Below are positions 22,132-33,179 of a stretch of DNA of 64,000 bases, in pieces. This DNA comes from Dactylorhiza incarnata. Its lineage: Eukaryota > Streptophyta > Magnoliopsida > Asparagales > Orchidaceae. Each line of letters begins with the position of its first letter. Positions within the stretch are counted from its first letter, which is position 1. The notes beneath the pieces are model-generated. The model searched no databases. It was given only the letters and a program-made list of their open reading frames with translations, and had not been told where the DNA came from. Made by a program: the position numbers and the translations under genes. The stretch is taken from NCBI GenBank assembly GCA_033032865.1, contig JAWHQI010000522.1, forward strand, positions 186,001 through 250,000. The letters are read 5' to 3'.

Positions 22132-22556
22132 AAATAATAAAAAGGGCTTTGAAAATAAATGTGTTATGATTGTACAAGAAAACACATCTCTTAAAAAACA
22201 AAAGTATGACCTCAATATGGCCATCAAAAAATTTGGGATAGGTCAAAAATCCCTGGATATGATTTTGGGAAACCAATGTTATGGTTCTGAAAGATGGCCT
22301 CGGATATCAAAGTGAGCCCTAACGCCCGGCGCTAGCCACTAATGCCGGCGGTAGCTCAACAGTTAAAAAATCTCCTATTTTTTCGAAAGTTCAAACATCA
22401 TCCAGCAAGAGCAATATTGAAATTCAGAAAAGGGTCTCAACCCCCTTTATTTCATGTACAAATTGTCTTAAGTTTGGACACACATATAGCTCTTGCAGGA
22501 ATATAAAACAATGATCTTTAAATCAAATCTGGGTACCTAAGAAATCCACATACTAT
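22132..22556 (+). pseudogene. S2 linker with a second CCHC knuckle and CCGG boxes
   Basis: 22319-22365 holds two boxes (cgcccggcgctagc and tgccggcggtagc) like those in the LTR, an unusual place for them. At about 22460-22505 the translation gives CTNCLKFGHTYSSC, an intact CX2CX4HX4C knuckle. A stop (tga at 22512) precedes the protease region. Confidence 0.7.
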
Positions 22557-24062
22557 ATGTGTAGTACCTCTTGGGTATCTGGATCTTTACTCTCATCTTC
22601 TTTCTATATTTGCAGGAAGGCTAAGAAAATGGAGGACGTGTGGTACTTGGACTCAGGCTGCTCCAAGCACATGACGGGCAAAAATCCAAAGTTCCTTAGG
22701 CTAGAAAAGAAGAAAGGAGGGATCAAAATGTTTGGAGATAATGGTAAAGGAAGGATCATGGGAGTAGGTACAGTGGGTAACGAATCCTTTCTTATCTCTA
22801 ATGTTCTTTATGTAAAAGTATTAAAACATAACTTAATATCTATTAGTCAATTGTGTGATAAAGGATTAGATGTATTATTTGAATCATCCACTAATCTTTG
22901 CAAAATGTTTAATCCTAACACAAAAGATGTTTTACTAACTACACCTAGAATTCACCATGTTTATATCGTTTCGTTTCATGATCTTTCCAAATCATCTATA
23001 AAATATTTTATAACTAAAAATGACGAGTTAGAACTATGGCATAGACGTTTAGGTCACGCTAGTACAAAACTCATTTTAAAACTAGCCAAAAAGGAATTGA
23101 TTAGAGATTGCCTAAATTGAATGGAAATGTATCTTCACTATGTTCTCCATGCTAAAAAGGAAAATTTACAAAATCATCTTTTAAAAGCAAAAAATGAAAT
23201 TTCTACTTCAAAACCTTTGCAATTAATTCATATGGATCTCTTTGGTCCCGTTAGCACCGCAAGTCTTGGTGGTAGAATTTATACTTTCGTTCTATTAGAT
23301 GATTTCTCTAGATATTGTTGGACTCTATTTCTCTCTTCCAAATCTGATGTGTTTTGTGAATTTTCAAAATTATGTACTCATATTCAAAATGAACTAGATT
23401 TAAAAATAAAATGCATTCACTCAGATCATGGAGGAGAATTTGAAAATGAAGATTTTAAATCGTTTTGTGAAATGTTAGGTATTAAGCATGAGTTCTCCGC
23501 TCCATGCACACCTCAACAAAACGGTGTTGTAGAAAGAAAGAATAGGACAATCCAAGAACTAGCACGTACTATGTTATCTGAATATAAATTACCTAAGTCC
23601 TTTTGGGTCGAAGCCGTAAGCACATCATGCTATGTAATGAATAGAGTCATGCTTCGTCCATCTTTAAATCTCACACCATAAGAACTTTATTATCAAAAGA
23701 AACCTAACGTATCATATTTTAAAGTATTTGGTTGTAAATGTTTTATTCTAAATACAAAAGATTCTTTAGGAAAATTGATGAAAAATGTGAAGAAGGAATA
23801 TTTCTTGGATACTCTTCAACTAGTAAAGCCTATAGAATATTTAATAAAAGAATGAGTAAGGTTGAAGAGTTTATAAATGTAAAATTTGATGAATTGATTC
23901 CTTGTGTAGAAAGACTCCCTACAGGTACAAATGATGAACCTTTGCCATCTTTGGAGAATGATGAAGAGGAACCATCCAAAGAAGAGGAGGATAAGTCCAA
24001 GGAAGATGAATATGTGCTCCCAAGTGTCTTAAACTTCTCAAAAAATCATCCAAAGGAGCTAG
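22557..24062 (+). pseudogene. pol: S2 protease and integrase, cut by S3
   Basis: 22557-23120 contains the protease-type site VWYLDSGCSKHMTG and the integrase zinc region ELWHRRLGHAS. It ends at a stop, and the integrase core follows in the next frame (23121-23681). All three catalytic residues of the core are visible: D in IHMDLFGP, D in HSDHGGEF, E in NGVVERKNRT. A TAA ends it at 23679-23681, a one-base loss lies near 23772, and the frame continues (23738 on) with GIFLGYSSTSKAYRIFNKRM. At 24062 the sequence is cut by the S3 LTR. Confidence 0.88.
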
Positions 24063-25348
24063 TGTTGGAACATGGTCTTCCACATCTCCTAGGTTTGAGA
24101 ATAACAAATCCTATGTGTATTTGATCTTGTGTGTTTAAGTGTGCAGGATAACAAAGTCCACATGACTCAAGGATTACATAAGAAGGTTTCTCCCAAAGTT
24201 GAGCCAATAAATCCAAAACACCTACTAGCGCGGGCGGTAGTACTAGCGCAGGCGCTAGCTGTCGTTCGATGAACTATTAGCGGTGCTCGACGAAATGCTC
24301 GTAATGGCATTCGACGAAAATTCGCTCGACAAACTCTTTGCTGCGTTCGATGAAATTTCGTTTGACGAAATGTTGGCTTAAGCACAAATGCCGGGAGTAC
24401 TTATAGAAGGAGATAGCGCCAGGTGATATCTGATAGCGCAGGCGATAGTGAGGAGCACAGTGGGAAAGAGAGAATTGTTTCCTTCGATTGAAGATTCTGC
24501 CGCGCAGAATATGTCCAAATATAGGATAGCGCCGACGGTAGCACTAGCACAGGCGCTAGCGCTTAGTCTATAAAAAGGACATCTTGGCTCCGTCTTCTTC
24601 ATCCTCTAGAGATCCAGAATTCCAGAGCTTCGTGCCACAACATAGAGAGTAAGTTTCAGAGAGATACTCCCACAAATCTATAAATGCTAAAGGAGATCCG
24701 TGGAGAAGATTTAAACACGCGTCATCATTGTGATGAAAGACCGCATCAACTACGATCATACTCTGCGTCTTCGTCTACTTCTCCAAGAGATCCACATTGA
24801 GGGAGTTTTTATATTATTTTCTTTTTATTTCACATCCTTTTTTGTAATCGTTTAGTAAACTCGTCTCGTGTTGGCGACTAGGTCTGGGTAGGACTTAGGG
24901 CAGAAATTCGCCTCGTGTTGGTGACTAGGTCTCGGGTGTAGGTCTAGGGGGTGCTCGAGGCCATATCTGTGGAAGGGTTGGCTAGAGCGGCTTGAGGCCG
25001 TATCCGGGGAAGGATCGGCTAAAGCCAACCGGTTCGTGGGGATACGAGTCGGTATAGAAAACAAAAAGAGTCTTTCATATTTCGCTTTGATTTCTAGCGT
25101 CATTGAAATCAAAATTTTGTAATCATTTTTATTAATAGTAATCATGTCTCTCCTTTTGTAATAAAAATGATTTGTTCTTTATTTCTCTAAATTGTTTTTT
25201 GTCATCTCTTTTATTATAAAACAATTTAGATCTTTATTCAAAATCACTATTTTGATCACTTATTATTTCAAGTATTACAAAATATAATATATGTTTTTGA
25301 AAACCCTTATTCACCCCCCCCCCTCTAAGGGCGCCTACCAAACCAACA
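24063..25348 (+). mobile_element. S3 5' LTR (1,286 bp)
   Basis: TGTTGGAACATGG to aaaccaaca. U3 has agcgc / gccgacggtagc boxes at 24225-24265 and 24410-24565, plus a cluster of ttcgacgaa-type short repeats at 24265-24375. TATA (ctataaaaagg) is at about 24568. U5 has the repeated phrase cgtgttggcgactaggtc (24865 and 24912) and ends with a C run and ctctaagggcgcctacc. Confidence 0.9.
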
Positions 25349-25350
25349 AA

Positions 25351-25362
25351 TGGTATCAGAGC
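25351..25362 (+). other. S3 primer-binding site
   Basis: TGGTATCAGAGC, two bases after the LTR; initiator tRNA-Met type, no mismatch to the usual copia PBS. Confidence 0.9.
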
Positions 25363-25397
25363 GAGGTTATTCCAAATCGGCTTAACAACCAGGAATA

Positions 25398-26137
25398 ATG
25401 GCATCACATAATCTCGCTTCTACTGGTGGGGTAAATTATTATGAAGAAGAAAAATCTCCTAAACCACCTTTATTCGAAGGGAGAAATTATAAAAGGGGAA
25501 ATTATTAATGGAAAAATTTATTAAAAATTTAGATATCAATGCATGGGATATAGCAATAGTTAGACCAGCGAATGAATCAAATAAACAGGAACGTTATCTA
25601 AATGGAAAAGCAAAACATTATTTATTTTGTGCCCTATCAAATGAAATTTTCAAATTAATATATTGTTTTTCTAGTGCATACAAAGTATGGAAATTTCTTG
25701 AAGAAATGTATGATTCTCCTTCTACAGGTATGGAACAATCGCAAGAACCGGAGAATATGCAAACTTGCACAAGTCTTCAAGAATGCTCCTCTCATGACGG
25801 ATCCATGAAGTGCACATCAAATGAAAGAAAAGAAGAAATCCCATCTCTGGAAGAGGAATGCCAAATAGATGAAGACAACAAAGAAAATTCATGCTCAAAT
25901 CTCACAGCATCCAAAAGCACTGTAAGGAAATCAAATCATCTTATTGTTTGCAATTCTATTTCTACTTTACAATTGCTACAAATTACTAAGCGCAAAATTA
26001 AGAAATTGAAAATTGAAAATTGCAAATTGCGCTTAGAAAATAAAAGTTTAAAAGCAAAAGTTAAAGAAGAATCAAATGCTAATTCATCTAGTCTTACCCA
26101 TGGCTCTTTGAATGAAACTATTACACCTTGTTTATAA
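25398..26137 (+). pseudogene. S3 gag-like N-terminal and coiled-coil ORF
   Basis: ATG at 25398 starts MASHNLASTGGVNYYEEEKSP, the Sirevirus gag start, but the frame breaks near 25500. From 25508 a frame of 209 codons follows. EKFIKNLDINAWDIAI and YKVWKFLEEMYDSPS are gag-like. The remainder is an acidic/serine stretch and a Lys/Leu/Glu coiled coil (KRKIKKLKIENCKLRLENKS). It is shorter than the S2 gag: the central capsid part after the EEMYDS motif is missing. Confidence 0.75.
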
Positions 26138-26229
26138 TTTAATAATTTAAAAAAAAATACAAGGGACTTGAAAAGGAATTTCTTTTTATAAAAGAACAAA
26201 ATGAAAGATTATGTTTAGAAAATTCATCT

Positions 26230-26895
26230 TTGATAAATGATTGTGCTAGGTGTAAAGACTATAAAATTGAAATTAAAGAGATGGATGAAACATTTGATGA
26301 ATATAGAAATAACTATCAAGATCATATAGATCCAATTGTTTCCACTCTTAAAAATAATACAATCGCTTATAATAAAGCTAGACATAATCTTAAAATTAAG
26401 AATAATGAATTAGAAGCTAAAATCAACTTGCTTAAGGAAATCATAAAGAAAAATTCTCAAAACATACATTCTCAATATAAAGCAAAATCCAAAAGCAAGT
26501 TGAATATGATTTCTCAAAACGTCAATAAGCTAAACTATGGAAATAAAAAACATCAAAAGATTGTAAATGAAATTCCAAAACACTATCATCATCATCATTT
26601 ACAATATCAATCTTCTCCCAACTTAAAATTAAACGCAAACAAATTTCTTTTAAATAATAAACTCAAAAGTCATTTTTATCCAAATATACAAGAAAATGAC
26701 TATGGAAATTTGAAAAATAAAAATATTATTTGTCCAAGGTTTGAATGGAAACCCATACTTAAGAATGACGCACTAATGTCAAAAGAAAGGGTCCATCCAT
26801 CCTTATCTCCCCAAAAGTCAACACGCTATATTTGGGTACCCAAAGGAACCATCCCACTTGGTCCTCTTTGGATACGTAAATCTCTTATTCATTAG
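26230..26895 (+). CDS. S3 coiled-coil ORF ending in a Sirevirus pre-protease motif
   Basis: 221 codons open without a stop. N-terminal half is Lys/Asn/Glu/Leu-rich with heptad-like spacing (HNLKIKNNELEAKINLLKEI), probably coiled coil. A HYHHHHLQY histidine cluster is at residues ~118-125. The end, TRYIWVPKGTIPLGPLW, corresponds to the IWVPK segment that precedes the protease in S2 (22530). The ORF stops there, with no pol after it. It probably continues the gag-like frame of 25508-26137. Whether it is translated is unknown. Confidence 0.5.
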   Translation: MINDCARCKDYKIEIKEMDETFDEYRNNYQDHIDPIVSTLKNNTIAYNKARHNLKIKNNELEAKINLLKEIIKKNSQNIHSQYKAKSKSKLNMISQNVNKLNYGNKKHQKIVNEIPKHYHHHHLQYQSSPNLKLNANKFLLNNKLKSHFYPNIQENDYGNLKNKNIICPRFEWKPILKNDALMSKERVHPSLSPQKSTRYIWVPKGTIPLGPLWIRKSLIH

Positions 26896-28281
26896 TATCC
26901 AATCATTTCCATGAAGTAGAAATCAAATAAAAATGAAATATCATTATTCTACTTCATGATATGTCTAACTTTTGTCTTACTTTTGTTTATTTTCTTTTTG
27001 TATAACCATCATGATATGATCACTTTATATAACTTGTGATATGACTTTCATATATTAAACCAAAATTCATAAATAAATCAAATTGAATAAAGTTGAATAA
27101 AAGTCATGTCATATTTCAAGTGATCTACTTATCCTTTTTATTTCTATCCTTCTAAATCCATTTCCTAAAAGTCTTATAAAATTTGAAAAACTAAATTTGT
27201 TATATGATATTATTAAGACTAAATGAAATAAGTGTCAAAATGGTTTTAAAAGGTGTGTTTTAGGGGTATTAGGCTAAATTTATAAAATGTGCAAGTTTTG
27301 CTTAGGTAGTTAATATATTTGCATCATTTTCAATTACCCCAAGTATGTTTAATCATAATCATGTTTAAATCGGAATTGAAAAATTGCATGAATATTATTT
27401 CACTTATTTATGATCATTTCACTCATGCATATGTTGTGCAAAACTTAATAATTAAGGTTTAATAAATATGAAACTCTAATGAAAATGAAACTCATGTACT
27501 AATTTTAACTTCCACAACTTTTTGCGATTTCTTCTCATCTCATCACTTCATTAGACAGGCCTTACATTGCAAAAACATAATTAAGAAAAATCGGAAGCAA
27601 AATCGAAGAAAATCTAGGCTATATGATCAAAATAAGCACTCTTCATGAGCTAACGCAGGCGCTAAGACCTAACGCCGGCGCTAAGCCCGAACGCCGGCGC
27701 TAGCTCAAGTATCTGATTTTCTGAAATTTTAAAATTCTGAAAAATCGATAAAAATATATTATTTTATATGTACTACTCATTTTTTGCAATTCTGCCTGTA
27801 CTTGTTTTTGAAAAATTAAAATACAAAATTACAAAAAATATTTTATTTTGTCTTTAGTAATTTGTCTGATTTCTATTCCTACATGCAAAAGTCAAATACA
27901 AAAATATAAAACAAAACAAGTATCAAAAATTATTACTTTGAACTTAACTTTTCTATTTACATGTGTCTTGCGAAAGTGTGATTTGGGCTATCATCCCATC
28001 ATATCACCTAGTACCGGGTGAACCTCTCACAAGGTAGTCCTCGGGAAGTCCAAGATCAATCTTATGAGTTCAAACTTTAAATCAAAATTATTCTTCAAAA
28101 ATATCAGAAACACTGTATGGACATCATTGAGAAAATCAAGCATGATTTAATCTATTATTTAGAACTTCTATAATGTTGCAATTTATCTTTCCAAACTACT
28201 TTGAACATTGTTTTCATCATGCTTTGATATATCTATTAATATGTGCATCAATTATATTATAAAAGTTGTGTAGAACTACGC
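26896..28281 (+). mobile_element. S3 3' non-coding region, left part
   Basis: AT-rich, no frame. Two small inverted repeats: catgaagtagaa..ttctacttcatg at about 26911-26960, and aacttgtgatatgactt..aagtcatgtcatatttcaagt at about 27030-27123. Sirevirus boxes (gcaggcgct, acgccggcgcta twice) cluster at 27650-27712. From about 27590 the sequence parallels the S2 3' region (34900 on). Confidence 0.75.
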
Positions 28282-28429
28282 TTACACTACTAGAAAAACC
28301 TTGATTAGGAAGGAGAAAAATTCATTGCTAATTAGAAAAATTCGATGCTAATTTTAATTAGAAAGGAATTTAGAAACGAAAAAATTTCGTAGCTAATATG
28401 ACCCTAGCTAAATTTAGCATGGATTCTAG

Positions 28430-28735
28430 CATATCACACCGAGCCTGGGGTTCTTCCAGGAGGCCGCATGGAGGGCGGCAGCAGCCGACCGGGAGTCTGG
28501 AGATCGGCAGACACGATGACAGGGCTAGCGGGTCTCGCACCCTACCAATCGGCCTGGAATGGAGCCGGACAGCAGCCGGGGCACGGTTGGAGGCCGACGG
28601 GTCTAGGCACGGGACTTCTTCGACCTACGGGAGGGCAGGGCGCGCCGATTGGAGACATGGCCGGAATTTTCCCGCCCCCACCAGCTTTGGCTCCGCCTAC
28701 AGGGTGCGGGAACGGCAACCCGTGGTTTTTGATGC
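28430..28735. other. GC-rich segment inside the CACTA element
   Basis: About 300 bp of GC-rich sequence in an AT-rich element. Two overlapping open frames (28398-28757 and 28468-28785, + strand) are Gly/Pro/Arg-rich and match nothing I recognise. It could be a captured fragment of another sequence. Confidence 0.4.
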
Positions 28736-29107
28736 TAATATTTTGTATTTTATTTAATTATTCGGTTAAATTTAAATTATATTGATATGCAAAAAAACTT
28801 TTTTTTAATATGCCCCCATTGAGAATCGAATAGCTGACCTCCCAAATGTGCATACCTCACTTTACCAACTCTCCTAATTAACTAATCTATTTTATGTAGA
28901 CGATAATATTTTTATATATAAACATTTAAACGTTTATATAATCAAAATATTTATATAATAATAAAGTTTATATTATTTATATACATAGTAATTTATATAT
29001 ATGTATATATACTTATATTTATAATTATTTAGATATATCAATATATATTTACTTACATATCTATATAATATATATTTATATTTATGGAATTGCTGTAAAT
29101 ACTAAAT

Positions 29108-29498
29108 ACACTTAAGGTGTATGTAGCGTATATACACGTCTTTTTGAAATACAGCTTATACATGCATTTTTAGAAAAAGTGTTCAACATGAAAGTTGTAG
29201 ATCTCGTCGATATCTACAACTTTCATGTTGAACACATTTCCTAAAAATGCACGCAGGATGCGTATTTTGGGACCGAATGAAACCTGGGCGAACATTGCGA
29301 ATTCACAATAGTTCCGCCCAGGTTTCATTCGGGCCCAAAATATGCATCGTGCTTGTTTTTTTTAGGAAAAGTGTTCAACATGAAAGTTGTAGATATCGAC
29401 GAGATCTACAACTTTCATGTTGAACACTTTTCGTAAAAATACATGTATAAGCCGTATTTCAAAAAGGCGCGTATATTCTTATATACACCTTAAGTGTA
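29108..29498. repeat. 390-bp inverted repeat with a 57-bp hairpin nested in each arm
   Basis: Outer arms begin acacttaaggtgtat (29109) and end atacaccttaagtgt (29497), with matching blocks gtctttttgaaatac / gtatttcaaaaag and gcgaacattgcg at the turn. Each arm holds a 57-bp near-perfect hairpin (29179-29235, 29371-29427) with stems gtgttcaacatgaaagttg / caactttcatgttgaacac. A second pair, cctgggcgaa / cgcccagg, lies at the centre. It lies inside the CACTA element. Confidence 0.9.
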
Positions 29499-29859
29499 TA
29501 TATTATTTATATAGTTTATTTAAATATGTAATTATTCATTAGCTCGGCGGCGAAATGGCACGGGAGAGTGAGGAGCTCGGCGAGATTGCACAGAAGAGTG
29601 AGGAGTTTGGCGAGATTTGGAATACCAGGAATTACTTATAAATAGTTTTTTATTAGCAAGGAAATATTTCGTTGCAATTTAGCAACAAATATTTAGGAAC
29701 GAAATAATTCGTTGTTATTTTTTGCAACAAAAAATTTCGTTGCTATTTTTGTAGTTAAAATCAAATACCTAATACCTTGCTAAATTCGTTCCTAATTAGC
29801 AACGAATTAGTTAGCCTTTCTGATTTTCGTAGCTAAATCAAGTTTTTCTTGTAGTGTTA

Positions 29860-31898
29860 GCATGCCTCTAAGTATGAGAAAATGTTTTATGTTTGATAAT
29901 GATCTTTATTCACTCACTTATTTTCGCATTGTCTACATATGTGTTTAATCTAAGAATGCTTGTGTATATGTTGTATTAGTACAATGAATTATAATTGCAC
30001 AAGTATCTTACCTACACTACTTTTATTTTCTCTTTTAAAAGTTAAGAAAAGTGGTTATGTTTTTATAAATTATATTGGTTTGCAAAACAAGTGTTTTCGA
30101 AGAACTTTGTACAAAACAAAAATCATAAAATAAAGTGACAAAGATAACTCCACCAAGCACTACTTGAACCTCCTGATAAGTCTTAATAAGCGTTGTGAGG
30201 TTGAGCACCTTGGAAAGAATAGTAAAGTATCTTGTGCAAACCATAACTTTCTTTCAAAATAAAAAAACACTTACTCTTAAGTACACCAGATCACTAGTTT
30301 CAATTTTAAAATAAAAATATGTGATCCCCCAAGCACTACTTTGCACCCTGATAAGTCTTAGTGAGCATTGTGTGTGCAAAGCACCTTGGTAGTTGTATAT
30401 TTTTTTGTGCATTGAAGTGTGTGGAAGTAAAATTATTTGTGTTTTATTGTGCTCTTTACTTTACATATTACTTGTATTTTTGATTAAAACATTTGTTTAC
30501 TCTATTCAAAATACACTTATGTGCACATTATTATCTTCCATAACACTTCTTCTCATGAGTATTGGATCCTAATGCTAATTCTATACTACTCTTTATTTAT
30601 GAAATGCACTAGATAACCTAGCATGCCTTCTACAATGTTTGGTATGTTTTGAAATTGTGAATTAAAGTAACATTGTAGTAATCTCTTTTTGATAACATTA
30701 TTTCATGCTTGGTTACATTATTGTTAAACTTAAAGATTTTAATTGAAAAATGATTTACAAAAACATCTTCTTTTTGAAATTGAACTCATATATCTTTTTA
30801 TGGATCATCATTGATTACAATAAGATGTTGTTTGTATTTCTATAAGTCTTCCGCATCATCACCATATAATTGTTTTACCTTGCGCTTTCATGCTTATTTA
30901 TAGTCTTTTATTTTGTGTGCATCATCACTTGAATCTTCAAATTCCTTTCTTGCAACAAGTGGTACACTTCCTTGGTAAACTTTATATTGGTTACTTTTAA
31001 CATAATTTTTTTTGCTATAAACTCTGATTTATTTCTATCAAAATATTGTTATATTAAAAACTCTGATTCATTAATGGATTTTAAAATAGCTATGTGAGTG
31101 TTTTCATACATTCAAATAAAAATATAAACCCATAGGCTATGAACTTATCACTAAATTTAAAACGCTTAAATGTTTCCAATAATTATTATCCATGACTTCA
31201 TATCTCACCATAGCGGGGGCGTAGGGTTGTAGACATTAGATAACCTTATCTCTAGTCTTGTCTTGTCCTTAACCGAGGAGGATTCCAGTGGGGCCTTGCG
31301 AGGCACTAGGGGAAAGATTGCTAGGTTGAGTTGTGTCTAGTGTTTGCATATGGTACTAATACCCCAACCTACGGCATGTTTTGCAGCTCCTCATGCCCAT
31401 CCGTCACTTAGTACGGGGCTAGGGTGTAGACATATTGTCTGGGTAGTTTAGTTACTTGGAAATCATTACATTTTGTTTATGCTATAAACTCTGATTTATG
31501 AAAATGTTGTAATACTCAAACTCTGATCTATTTAAATGAAAAGTATTCTAAAACTCCTTATCATTTCCTTCTCTATAAGCTCGATCATTCTTTTATCTTA
31601 TTATCAATTTTTAAGTGGTGTCTCCTTACCCGCTTTTGCTAATAACAAAAGGGGGAGAACTAACATGATAAATATAATCTGCTATCAAAATATAATGCTT
31701 AATTAAGATGATAGCTTACACATTAGGGGAGCATTCACTTAGGGGCAGCATGTATTTAGGGGGAGCAATTCTAAATGCTAAAATCATAAATTATCCTAAG
31801 TCATCACTCTCACACACAAACAAGTATGTTTCTTCATGCCTATATATTAATGCTCTAATTTATCATTAATGGGTTTGTTATTATCAAAAGGGGGAGTT
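29860..31898 (+). mobile_element. S3 3' non-coding region, right part, with polypurine tracts
   Basis: Parallels the S2 region from 35394 to 36816. Contains a block with aactctgatttatt repeats (31020-31080, 31470-31520), a segment at 31210-31440 absent from S2, and purine tracts at 31663, 31725, 31742, 31762 and 31886-31898 (terminal). No gene seen. Confidence 0.75.
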
Positions 31899-33179
31899 TG
31901 TTGGAACATGGTCTTCAGCATCTCCTAGGTTTGAGAATAACAAATCCTATGTGTATTTGATCTTGTGTGTTTAAGTGTGCAGGATAACAAAGTCCACATG
32001 ACTCAAGGATTACATAAGAAGGTTTCTCCCAAAGTTGAGCCAACAAATCCAAAACACCTACTAGCGCGGGCGGTAGTACTAGTACAGGAGCTAGCTGTCA
32101 TTCGACGAACTATTTGCGGTGCTCGACGAAATGCTCGTAACGGCGTTCGACGAAAATTCGCTCGATAAACTCTTTGCTGCATTTGACGAAATTTCGTTCG
32201 ACGAAATATTGGCTTAAGCACAAATGCCGGGAGTACTTATAGAAGGAGATAGTGCCAGGTGATATCCGATAGCGCAAGCGATAGCGAAGAGCACAGTAGG
32301 CAAGAGAGAATTGTTTCCCCCGATTGAAGATTCTGGCACGCAGAATATGTCCTAATATGGGATAGCGTCGGCGGTAGCACTAGCACAGGCACTAGCGCTA
32401 AGTCTATAAAAAGGACATCTTGGATCTGTCTTCTTCATCCTCTAGAGATCCAGAATTCCAGAGCTTCGTGCCACAACATAGAGAGGAAGTTTCAGAGAGA
32501 TACTCCCACAAATCTATAAAGGCTAAAGGAGATCTGTGGAGAAGATTTCAACACGCGTCATCATCGTGATGAAAGATCGCATCAACTACGATCATACTCT
32601 GCGTCTTCGTCTGCTTCTCCAAGAGATCCACATTAAGGGAGTTTTTATATTATTGTCTTTTCATTTCACATCCTTTCTTGTAATCGTTTAGTAAACTCGC
32701 CTCATGTTGGCGACTAGGTCTGGGTAGGACTTAGGGCAGAAATTCACCTCGTGTTAGCGACTAGGTCTCGGGTGTAGGTCTAGGGGGTGCTCAAGGCCAT
32801 ATTCGGGGAAGGGTTGGCTAGAGCGGCTTGAGGCCATATCCGGGGAAGGATCAGTTAAAGCTAACCGGTTCGTGGGGATACGAGTCGGTATAGAAAACGA
32901 AAAGAGTTTTTCATATTTAGCTTTGATTTCTAGGGCATTGAAATCAAAATTTTGTAATCATTTTTATTAATAGTAATCATGTCTCTCCTTTTGTAATAAA
33001 AATGATTTGTTCTTCATTTCTCTAAATTGTTTATTGTCATCTCTTTTATTATAAAACAATTTAGATCTTTATTCAAAATCACTATTTTGATCTCTTATTA
33101 TTTCAAGTATTACAAAATATAATATAAGTTTTTGAAAACCCTTATTCACCCCCCTCTAAGGGCGCCTACCGATGCAACA
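31899..33179 (+). mobile_element. S3 3' LTR (1,281 bp)
   Basis: TGTTGGAACATGG to gatgcaaca, colinear with 24063-25348. Differences are mostly transitions. TATA ctataaaaagg is at about 32404. Confidence 0.9.

Larger units (their letters stand above)
28285..29856. mobile_element. Non-autonomous CACTA DNA transposon (1,572 bp)
   Basis: Terminal inverted repeats begin CACTACTAGAAAAACCTTGA (left) and, on the other strand, CACTACAAGAAAAACTTGA (right), the hallmark CACTA/Spm ends. A 3-bp duplication TTA flanks it (28282-28284 and 29857-29859). The related S2 sequence at 35392 (agcttagcatgcc) is the empty site with a single TTA. Subterminal regions repeat aaatttcgttgctaatt-type motifs, usual binding sites for CACTA transposase. 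No transposase frame. Confidence 0.92.
24063..33179 (+). mobile_element. Sirevirus S3: non-autonomous, gag-like ORFs but no pol
   Basis: LTRs at 24063-25348 and 31899-33179, initiator-Met PBS and a terminal PPT identical in core to S2. The interior has gag-like and coiled-coil frames (25398-26895) followed by non-coding sequence. No protease, integrase, RT or RNase H was found. Flanks gctag / actat around the two ends fit a 5-bp target duplication with one change in each copy, and the S2 reading frame resumes at the right flank. LTRs differ by about 5-6% by eye. Confidence 0.9.

Noticed and set aside
26230..26895. Env-like protein of S3
   Set aside because: It lies before, not after, the place of pol, ends with the pre-protease motif and shows no signal peptide or membrane segment; a gag-tail origin fits better.
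28398..28785. Two + strand open frames as possible host gene
   Set aside because: Gly/Pro/Arg-rich, overlapping, inside a CACTA element, no recognisable domain; kept only as possible captured sequence.
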